Positions 15,301-27,300 of a stretch of DNA of 64,000 nucleotides are shown one piece after another. A program made the translations under genes and the position numbers. The notes under the pieces are model-generated. The model was given only the letters and a program-made list of their open reading frames with translations. It was not told the DNA's origin and did not search any database. The DNA is from Xanthostigma xanthostigma (Eukaryota; Arthropoda; Insecta; Raphidioptera; Raphidiidae). Where the stretch lies: the NCBI GenBank assembly GCA_963575645.1, contig OY754465.1:36095501-36159500 (forward strand), given 5' to 3'. Within the stretch, counting starts at the first letter, position 1. Each line of letters begins with the position of its first letter.

Positions 15301-18300
15301 TTTTCTGAGCGATTGTTAAAGTGGTATGGGTAGAGGACAGTTATTTTTAAGCGTTTTTCCCCAAAAAATATTATAAAATTAAAAAATATGAATACAACAA
15401 ACATATTGTTGAATTCATGCTTCAGTAAGCTTTTATTTGACACTCTACACGATGCCTTGAAAAAAACAGTTTTTTTTTCTCATTTCACTTCCTGAAAATA
15501 ACCCCTAGAATAAAAATTGAACTTTTTATACTTCGCATCTGTGATTGGGTTATCACACTATCTCTGTGCCAAAATTCAAATTTCTGCGTCAAATTGTTTC
15601 AGAGAAAATCGCCTGTGACAGACGGACGAAAACCAAAGTAATTCAATAACTGTTTTGTTTGCACGGAACACTAAAAAGGTATAAAAATACCTAATATCCT
15701 GATTTATATCGAACTTGGAGACCCAAACTCTTTTGGTAATTGTTTTAAATAGTTCTGGATCTTCCTTGGCTGTGGGTATGGCAGACGACATGGTCAACAA
15801 AGCTCTGAGAGCGGCGTCTCTGACGGCGTCGCAAGGACTCTGAAGCGCACTCAACAACACTTCGAGTTCTTTTGAAGACGCTCTGGCACATCGTTCGCCG
15901 CCGCTACCGGATGTTGCGACGTCCAGCAGACACGCAACAGCTTGCGTTTGAATTCGACTCATTGTAGTATCTGAAATACATATCGACCATTTTATCTCCG
16001 AATTATATTGAAACTAAAAAAATTATCATCTCTGTCCAATGAGAAATGCTACGTAATGTCTGTCTAGATGTCTGTAACGGCTAATCTCACGAGCTATTGA
16101 ACAGATTTGAATGCGGATTTTATCATTCGACAGCTTATTTCTTGAGAAACATTTAGGTCTATAATAACTGTTCGGCCCCGGCTTTTGACGTGATAACGTC
16201 TTATAAATTGACGAAACACCAATCTTATAAATTGATAAAACACCGGCTGCATGCACGAAAAAGTGTCACGTTCCGAAATGTATCCCGTTCCGAAATGTGT
16301 CACGTTCCGCCTGACTTAAATATGATATTCGAGCGGCAGATATCATCAACCGATTGAGATGAAAATTTGTATACACGTTTAGTTTGAATGACAATGCATG
16401 GTTAGCTGTGTGACGTCACTCTAAATCCAATATGGCGGACTTCTAAAGATGGCGGACTAATTTTATTATGCTTTCCTACAATATGGGTATCAAATGAAAG
16501 GACTTGCTGAGAATAACTCGAAAAATAAAGTGACGTCAGTCTAAAACCAATATGGCGGACTTCTAAAGATGGCGGACTAAGTTTTTTATGCTTTCCTACA
16601 ATATGGGTAAACTCGAAAAATAAAGTGACGTCACTCTAAATCCAATATGGCGGACTTCTAAAGATGGCGGACTAATTTTATTATGCTTTCCTACAATATG
16701 GGTATCAAATGAAAGGGCTTGCTGAGAATAACTCGAAAAATAAAGTGACGTCACTCTAAATCCAATATGGCGGACTAATTTTATTATGCTTTCCTACAAT
16801 ATGGGTATCAAATGAAAGGGCTTGCTGAGAATAACTCGAAAAATAAAGTGACGTTAGTTTAAATCCAATATGGCGGACTTCTAAAGATATAAATTGATGA
16901 AACACCAGCTGCACGCACGAAAAAGTGTAACGTTCCGCCTGACCCTGTGCGTGCAAGCGAGAGCGCAGTAATGTATTATTAAATATGATATTCGAGCGGA
17001 ATACGTTATCACGTAAAACTATCGTCCGTAAACCGACTTTACAGACAACCAATTTTTTTCAGTATTTTTTGAACGCCATTAACCTGATCTCAATCGGTCG
17101 ATTCGTTTTAAAGATATTGTGCGACAAAAATTTGTGACGCATGCACACGCACACGAACGGACAGACGTCCATTCAAAAATACTCAGCATAGCTTCTTACA
17201 ACTCCAGAACATCGAAACCAATAATTTCCCTTTTCTTGAAAATCTTCAACAGCGGGAAGTTATAAAAACTTATTTTTAATTTAATTAAATCTACATGGGC
17301 GAAACTGTACCGCGCAGTAAGTATGTAAAGATACAAATACATAAGTGCACACCAAGAATCTTACCTATGAGTTCTACGAGTAATTCGAACATTTGTTTTC
17401 TTGGCAATAAATTAGGATGAAATAAATCAGTCTTTGTATTCGATTGATACTGACTTCTGATTCTCGCATGATCGGATATGATTTGCAATCCGTCATGAAT
17501 CAGATTATCGTTCTCTCTGGCGTAGCTCGACAGCAGACTTAATTTTAATAAAGGAAACATGTAACAAAATATCGGCGCCGTAAAATGCATTTGAGGAATA
17601 TCTATCCGTAAAGACTTATCTTTACTTTTAACAGTCTTATCGTGAATAAGTGTAATTGTTCTGGTGACAGCGCTGCTCAGGTCCTCCTCCTCCCAAGCAC
17701 TGTTCAAGTCGCACGCCGGTTTCAGTAGCCGGAGCGTAACGTAAGCGATCAACTCTCCCAAAATGCAAAGATCCTTGGGGAAAACAGTCTCGTGCAGGTC
17801 CACAAATAATGACGTGAGGTATGGCGCTGCCAAAGGTGACTGTAGGCTACTCAATACTGCCGGAATCAGTTCTTTGAAATGTAAACACAACCGGGAGTCG
17901 GTGGCCTTGGAAGCGGCGCGAACTATTGAGACCGTATTGATTAGCATTGTATTTAACTGAAACAGAAACGTTTTAAAAATGAGTTTTGCTTTTCATGCCT
18001 GCTTAGCGGAAATAAAATGAGCCATTTCGCATTTGTGCGTAAAGCGAAACAAAAGAAATGGGAAATGTAGTCGTACCACCATTTCCTCACTAAATGTATG
18101 ACATCCAACGCAGCCCACAATTGGAACCGAACTTACTCAAAATTGAACTGTCAAAAATTTCAAAAATCACGTGAAATTCAGCTATTTTATAGGGGGTATG
18201 TGCAAAAAATAATGAACCATATGTACCTCGTGCGTGATGATATTAGCTGTTCCAAGCTCTCTGAGAACGGTAACAGAACCGTCACTATCTTTTGCAGTAG

Positions 18301-21300
18301 CTAAAACGAAACTGTATCGGTTTTTGAGCTGCTGCGCAAGACTGCGACGGATCTGTTACCGTTCTCAGAGAGCTTGGAATGGAGCTATTATGGCTCACGT
18401 GACTGTTAAAACTCACTGTCACTCGTTTTAACAAGTCACATTCGCCATAATATATGTCATCACATACTAGAAACAATCTACTATTTCAATCTTCCGTTTT
18501 TTTTTAGAACATTAATCCTTTTACGATACGAATAATAATTGGGTTGTGAAACATATTTTTTATTGCGTAAATTCACAAAATATAGATAAGCTAATTTTGT
18601 GATAAAAATATTAATCAGTCAATTACGAAAATGCAAAAGAGCACTCATAACGCACCGAAGTAATCTAATTGCTGGGTGTCGTCATTGTACAATACAGACT
18701 CGATAATCCAGACCTATTACAACAGGTGACCAAATTATTAATAAAAAAAATAAAGTAAATACAAAATATGGTTTAGAACTAACACCACGTAATCGTTCTC
18801 TAATGGCGGCTTCTTTATCTTGCTGCGCTTTAATAGCTTCCAGTTGTTTTTGCGTGAATTGCGGCTCGGTAATTTTACCCTCCCGTCTCTTCTTTTCTTG
18901 AAGTTCCCTCCTTAAAGCCAGTTCTTCCAGCTGTTCTTTGTAACTATAAGCTTTACTTTCTCGTTTTAAATTTCTTGCGTTCAATTCGTCTTCTTCATTT
19001 CTGAAATCGTTCAAATAACAGTCAAAAACTGATCGAAAATTACAAATGAAAAAATCATCTATATTTACCCTGGCACAACGCTTTTATCATAAAGTTCGCC
19101 ATCTGGTGTCAAAAAAATAAAATAGTCATCTTTTGTTATCTCGAGCAGAGCAGGTTGTCTCAATCGCGATTCGACTGTTTGAACTATATATGGCAATATG
19201 AAATCGGGACCAATCGATACTAAAGTCGCCATCGCGTTTTCATTGCACTAAAATAACCAATAGTCAATTTGAAATTGTTACAAAATTATTAATAAAACTG
19301 ATAAGGATGGTTTCTTGTTTTTGAAGATTTCTATCAAAATGACGGTACAGACGCATGCGAAGTTATTAAAGTAAACTGCGCGTGCGTGCCCATCATTTTA
19401 AAGGAAAAATCCAAAAAGAAAAAAAGACGGGTTGCACTCCGGGAGTGCCTGCGAAAGTGAAAACCTAGATGTACTTGAACTAAATTTCGCTAGTAGCAAT
19501 ATAAGTTACATGCAGTGCAAAAAATTATAAGCTATAAGCTTTGACAAAACATTAAGAGATGTCGCTATGCATCCAGGTTTCGTAAAACTACACATTTATA
19601 AAATTACATGCAGCCAGTCACTGGATGTAATTTTTTAAATTTGTAGTTTTACGAAATCTGAGTACATGGCGACATCTCTTAAGGTTTTGTTAAAGCTTAT
19701 AGCTTATAATTTTTTGCACTGCATGTAACTTATATTGCTACTGACATCTAGCGAATTTTAGTATATGTACTGCCGAAGCAAGTACGGTAGACCGTCTCAA
19801 CAACTCGTCAGGGTCACGGGACCCTGACGCGTCAGATTTGACGCGAGTTTAACAGTTTTTACCCAGTACAAAAAAACTGACGCGTCAGATCTGACGCGAG
19901 TTTAACATTTTTTACCCATTACAAAAAAAGTGTACAACGCCGCTAAAAAAGTTTTCACTTCAAAAAACAATGAACACACTGAATGATGAATATTTCAATT
20001 ACCGGTGAAGCTACAAAATTATCAACGAAGCTTTGGAATTGTTTGATGCTGACTCCGATTAACTTCCTCGGTTCTTGTTTGGCGATTTTCAGCAACTTCG
20101 ACCACAAATCTGGTGCCACTGAAACGATGGCTGGATGATGAGCTGGTGGTAATGCTAAGAAAGCCAATTGCTGAACGTCCTTGGCCTTAAAATCTATGCG
20201 CGGCATTAACGATTTTAAACACTGAAAAAAATTATATCAATACAATACTACACTGTTTTACAACGACGAAAAGTTTACGATCATGACAAGTGTGAAGTTT
20301 TTTGTCCGAGCGAAGCGTTAAGGAAGCCATGAGGAGTATTTAAAAATAAATTACCTCGATAACAGCATGCGAATTCAATTCTCCATCTTTAGAATCGTCC
20401 CTCGTTCCGTTTTGTGCGGTTTTTGCAGTCTGCATATATTGAGCCAATTCAGCCATCATCGCTTTGGCATGTCCGGCCCCGGCGGGCCCGGACCTTGAAA
20501 CGAGCGCTTCTATTTGTTTCAAATTGTCTCGTCTCACGTCTCCCGTAGTCGAGATAGCAGAATGTATAATAGCTTTATACAGAGGGCCTTCGCGACCTGT
20601 TAATTTTGAACTGTAATTCTGCAGCAGCGTTGAACATAAATGCATCAGGTGATAGAGCACTGCAAAAATAATTAACAATATTTTATAACTAAAAATTATA
20701 ACATCCTATGCAACTATAGGGAAGCAGCTGCATGACGCAACAAGGCACTATCAGGACAATAGGGTATTTGACACTATAAAAAATAAATGATTAAATAGTG
20801 TAACAGAGACCCCCAGCAGGCGACGACAAAGAATTTCCTGAGGCAATAATCGGCTCGTCATTTGACACACAGATTGTTGTGGGACAACAATCGGCTTGAT
20901 TGTTCAAACAATAACAATATGCGTAGGTAAAAAGACTTTGTTGCCAAATTCCAGACAACAATAAATGCAAGAAAAAGAAAGAACTATCCAGCGCATATAT
21001 ATACCACCGCGATAGCTCAGGGGGCAGTTATACATTGCGCTTCAGCGAGTTAACAATTGACAAATATTTGTGACATAAATTTACAATCAGTACCGTGAAC
21101 AGTACTGAGGTAACTGCTGAGATAAATAGATAAATGACCTATGTAAATAAACAGTACGCGAAATAAATAGTGCGGAGTGATTAATAGACCATTGATTTCA
21201 ATTACATAAACCTAGTTTAACATAAATAATCTCTTGTATGGTACATAAATAGTGACTGTATCCTTTATTACTTATTCTTTTATTTTATTAGTTAGAATTT

Positions 21301-24300
21301 GTTGTTTTGTTTCTGTTACGTTATAGAGAAGTGCTTTTAGTTTGTTTGTTTATTTGTTTTGTTAACGTTTCACTATTGTAAATAAATATTTTCCACCACG
21401 AACTAGAACAGTTTTATTACAATAGGCTATGTGATACTTATATTTAAATTGTCTTAAATGTTGATATCGTAGCATTAGTCTAGAGGATTTTTTTTTCGTT
21501 TAAATGTAATCGTTTTATGGGACAAAATAGATATATAAGTTGACGCGAAAACCCCAGCCGCCATACTGTGACGTCATTCTTGTAGTGTAAAAACAAGTTC
21601 AAATAAGGCTCAATATCGTATTCTCACGTGTGCGCGGCACGGGTTTGAGTTCCGACAGGTGAATCCATAACAAAACTATACATTTATATTTCAATTTTAA
21701 GAAGTGTAACGAAATAGATAAACTTCTATGACTTACACAAAGATTAATAATACAAAAAATTTCACTCTTAGACATAGCACTCGTTTGACCAAAGGTTCAT
21801 ATTCCAATGATGCCTCATGTAAAAATTCTCTCAGAGGATATGAATACTGTTGCAAATATGCTTTATTATGATAATGTTGATTGTTTATATGTGTCACTGT
21901 AGAATAAAAGATAATTCAGCTACTGTAATAATGGAAGATTCGGGTTTGAGTCCAAAGAGGGACATTGTTTGAATAATAAATCTTTCTAATATTGCATTAT
22001 AACGTCAACAACGGGTGTTTCATAATATAATAACTAACTATAATTATTTACTTGTTAGTCTATAATATTAAAATAGAACTCACCGTCATTGCTAGCTAAA
22101 GATAAATATTTATCCGACACAAATACTTGTTTTTCCATATCGAACACGACATTCCACAGTGGCTGCAATTTCCCGTTCACATTTGCATCGAAGGCGACAA
22201 TTCTCAGCAACATTCGGGCCGCGCATATTCCCTCTCCGACCGGTCCCGCCTGTGAAGGCTGCGCGACAGATCTTTCGACAGACTTCAGCAGAACAGGTAT
22301 TAGATCGACGCCCTGCTTGACATTGTCCCGAGTGAAGCATGACAGCATACACACTATATAACCGGTTCGCACCAACGGAGTTGACGTCTTCAGACCCATT
22401 CCTTTCTGGCGAACGCAAAACAAAAGACGCATAAATATCATTGCTCACCCAATCATAGTACTTAGTATATGCAAAATAGGGTTATTGACAAAATTTCAAA
22501 AAGTATTTAAAATTAAAGAATAAAGGTATATGTACCCGTAAAAAATATTTTTTCTCATAGATATAACAGATTTGACTCATTATTAGTTGTTTTTTATTTT
22601 GACTTTAAATTCTGCGCCAAAACGTCAATTGACCTTGACAGCCATGTTTACTGATTGCCTACGTCACAGTAGGCAATCAGTAAACACTAACCAAGCAGGT
22701 ACAACGTGACATATAGCATTATAACCAACAAAGTGTTGCATTTAATATGATTGACAGAGTACAATGAATACACCAGAGAACATACACTGAACAGAGATAA
22801 CGAATACACATGGCAGTCAGTGGCACACAGCTACCGGCCATGTTGACTGATTAATGACGTCACGCGCTGTGATTTGTGTTTGAAATCACGTGACACATAG
22901 GTTAAAAAACGTGATTTTATTTATTTATTTTAATATATTTAACGCACTTATTTAATAAAAATAATAATTCTAAACGATATTTTAGACCATAAACTTTCAT
23001 TATAACACAGTTTTATATTTAATTTTAATCAATGTCAATAACCCTATTACCACCAATTTTTGGGAATTAATTCCTAACTTCTCCAATACCTAAAATGCAA
23101 CTTTTCCTTAACTTTTTTGTCATTTTCGATCAATTCAATGCTTAAATCATACGTCATTCATTTTTTACCGTAATGATGTCATAAAATTTACCGCTATTAG
23201 CTGGGCTGCTTGAATCAGATTACATCGCAACAAATGTCAAAAGTTACTGTTTGAAATAAATAATATGTAATTTCAATTTCATATAAAATTGTGATTTTCA
23301 TCTGCCTAATCCCAGTGCCAGATTATACAAAGTGCCGCCTATACGCTAAAACAGGCTTGCCGCCCACTTAAGGCTAGCGTTTTCCCGACTTTCAAATCAT
23401 TCCATCATACCGCATATATTTGCTTTAGTAGCCCGCAAATACACCAGGTTTGAACTAGGTTCTCATTTATCCTACCAAGACTCATGTTCGGGGGAAAACG
23501 TTGCCTCCCACCCCTGATAACATGTTGTGTATATTAATATTATATCAGTTAGTAATATCTGATTCCGATTGGAGGTTCAAGACAGACCGTCATTTCGTCA
23601 GTTAGAAATCATTTTATTTTTTTTGCGACCGTCCCTGCCGCCCCTCCGATGAGTGCCGCCCTACGCTTCAGCGTAGTTAGCGTATAGGTTAATCCGGCAC
23701 TGCCTAATCCTTATCATGTATGGTAAACTAAGCTGAGTTTTAATAGTATAAATGGTTATATCAAAAACATGATTTTTTTAATTTAACGTGACGATCCAAG
23801 AAGTAGATTTGTAATATACAAACAAATTTTTTTTGACGTGATAACGTCTTATAAATTGATGAAACACCAGCTGCACGCACGAAAAAGTGTAACGTTCCGC
23901 CTGATCCTGTGCGAGAGCGCAGTATAAGCGATAGAGAGTCGGTAAAAATATAGTTTGACAGCTACTAAAATTTAGGTTATGTATTATTAAATATGATATT
24001 CGAGCGGAATACGTTATCACGTAAAACTATCGTCCGTAAACCGACTTTATTTTATTTTGAAATGCAAATCTTCTTTACGGTCAGAGACTATTAAAACGCG
24101 CCCATAATTTTATAAAGATTTACCTTAATTCCATCGATAACCTTTTGTGGTACTTCTTTCGTAAATTTTCTACACCAGCGAGATAGTAATTCAAGTGCGT
24201 AACACAGACAGGTTTCGTTTACTTCAGTTTCTAGGACTTTAAAAAAATGCTCGGCAGCAACAACAGTCAAATTATGCGCATTAGAACCTGTGACTCCATT

Positions 24301-27300
24301 TTCAGAAATATAACCAGCTCCCTAAAAAATTACAAATTGATACTTATTCAAATTAGAAGCGATTAGATAATATTCGAGCGAAAGTTGTTTAGTTCATTAA
24401 AATCAAATCAAACACATATCAAAACCTTTAGAACGTCTAATTTGTGCTCCAAAACGGTGAGTTTTCCGTCCGATCCATGAAAGACATTAAATATCTGCGA
24501 GAGTAGCGTCTCGATAGCCTTAACTTCGGTGCATTGTTCAGCTAAACGACGGAAGGCTTCGGAGGATTCCTGTCGAACCACATCGTCTTTGGAATGTAAG
24601 TTCGTGACGAGACTCTTTCCGATATCAGCTGCATACTTGCTCAAATCCAACTTTAAACCGCTGATGACTAGACCAACGCATTCCAAAATTATTTCTGGAT
24701 TTCGTAACATGGCCTTTTGCAGAGCCGGCAGCAAAGAAGTGGTAAACTCTTCCTCCGAAACAAGCTTCAGTAGGGGATAACATGCTTCAATTACGGTTGG
24801 CCTAGGTTTTGTTTTACAACTAACCAAAGTTTTTATAAATATTTCCAAAAGCTTAACCTGCAAATAAACACTCTGTTATATTATATTATCTTAACATTAA
24901 AGTTGACTGCTAACCATGAAAAACTGAAATTCACCCGCCATCAACATTAATACAGATAAAATTCTCCAACGAAAAATTCTCTATTCACAATTAAAAGCAA
25001 AGCTGGCATCTGGTGTTCGAATTTGAAACCATCCTATGTGAAAGAAATATTAAAATGGCCGCCTCATTCTCAGCTACTGTAATTTTTAATAAATTTCAAA
25101 CCGACAACAAAAAAGAAAAATATTCTGTAGAATGATGTGATAGTTCCTAACGCCACAGATGTGCTACATTTGCTTTCAATTGCGAATAAATTGCATATTA
25201 GCTGAACTTGTTGATTTTTCATAAGATTAAGAACCAATACTTACTTGTTATAACGAAAACTACAATGAAAGAAATAGCTGAGAATTGAGATCTTTAATAT
25301 TCGATGTTAAGTTTTGACTGTATAAATTATAAAATAATAAAAAAAAACACGCTTTATATCAAACTAAAAAGTAAAAAACATTTTTTTAAAAATAAGCTTA
25401 AAAAGCGTGGGGCGCTTTGTTCCACATTTTCGTACATCAAGCGACCCACGCTTTTTAAAAAAAATATTTTTCACTTTTTAGTTTGATATAAAGCGTGTTT
25501 TTTATTTTTTTTTTAAACTATATTTATTTTCCACTTTTTAGTTCGATTTATTGTCAAAAATTTGCCGAAAAAAAAGCAATTTTTTTTTTTTGGCGTGGAT
25601 GGGATTAGAACCCACGACCTGTGATGCCGAGAGTTGACGTCAGCGAAGACCCGTGCCTTAGACCGCACGGTTGCCAGTGTACTTACTGTGCTGGCATATT
25701 ATACCGCTATATAAACCATTTGCTGTAGTCCAAATGAAAGTTACAAACATACATACATACACACTTACAAGTGAAGTTAATATAAAGCGTGTAAAAATGT
25801 TAACGGTATCTGTCCTATAATTTAATTCTAAGTTCCGATAACGCGTTAAAAACGTATGTGACGTCGTAATGTTTTCATGGTTTTTGTATCACCGTCGGTC
25901 TGTCCTCAGGGAATACCAGGACTTTTTCCGGTGGCCCACCGGTTCTCCGTGGGCCGGTCCAGTCCGGTTAGAATTTTTCTCTTCTTAGTTACACGATCTT
26001 GTAGAGGTGTTTGACAAATTTCCCGGTAATTTTTTAGGTCCTAGACCGACCCTACCTTGTATCCATGGTCACTTAGCACAACTTTTTACATAACGACGTC
26101 ACAAACATTTCTGGCGCGTAATTATCTATTGGTGTTTTTGGCATCAAGAACTGCCCCGGGGCAGGTCAAACCAAATGGGTTACTATTAGTTAAAGAAATT
26201 TGTTTATTGTTTATTTAACCAATAAGTAATCCATTCGGTCTGACCTCCTCCGGGGCAGTTCTCGATGCCGAAAAAAACGCCATCAGACTTTAAAATGTTA
26301 TTCCTTTTCGGTATTCAATATTATAATGATAAATTATTTTAAAAAAATTAAAAAAACACTTTCTTTTAATTAAAAAGTCCATTTATCAGCTCTTAGATTA
26401 CAACTTCAGAACTGAATAGATTTCCGATTACAAGCGCTTAACAACAGAAACGTCATATAAACAATGGCACACACTCAGCTATTCTCAAACCCAAAAATTA
26501 TTCAGTAGGTGACAAAAAAAATTATCCAACGGAATTTTGCGTCTACAAAAGAGTAACTGTTAAAATAAAATTACCTTATAATCTTTAACTAATTTCTGTC
26601 GATCTCCCGTGGCCAGAGCTCGACATACAGCCGCCCCCAGCACTACCGTGTGCTGAGAAGGTTCAGTTGTTTCAATTATCTTTAAAACTTTTAATTCACT
26701 ATCTGCTTTCTGACTCCACACAGACGACAGTGCCTTTTGTGCTTTTAAAGAGTAGCGTTTATTTCCCGCCGCCACTATGACAGTCAAAAGAATTGACTGG
26801 CTTTCAACCAGCTGCTGGAACTCGGCATTCATGTCTACGGTGCCGTTGTTATCGAATCCAAAAGACATTAACACACATGACCAGCTTAACACAAACAAGC
26901 CAGTCTGTGATGTATATTTGCTGTAAAAAAAATTTTTTTTTTCAAGGATATATTATACAAGGTGTCCCAGACAACATCAGTTAATGCCGGCAGTACACAC
27001 TCGCCCGGTCTCGTAGCGCTCCGTATACAGTCAGTTTTTCAACCGCGAGTCAAAGGAACCGAGCGGCGAATGCAAGCGCAGTCAGTACACACCCGTCACC
27101 TCGTGCGAATTTAAATGTATTTAAGTTGCCATTTTTGTTGGTTAAATAGTAGTACGCACTATACCGTATGAAAAATTCACATTTGTTATTAAAAAGGCCG
27201 TTCAACTATATGAACATGAAATGTTTTCGCTGTTATCTTTCCTAATGAAATAGAAATTGTCTTGATTTAGGAATCAGATTAATAAAAGAAAACAACTTTC

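Noticed and set aside
22110-22448. Second open frame over GCN1 exon 7
   Set aside because: It is a frame-shifted read of the same exon; the chosen frame matches the GCN1 family and joins in phase to both neighbours.
25590-25690. Functional tRNA-Leu gene on the minus strand
   Set aside because: A and B boxes are present but the acceptor stem does not pair and the anticodon arm is malformed.
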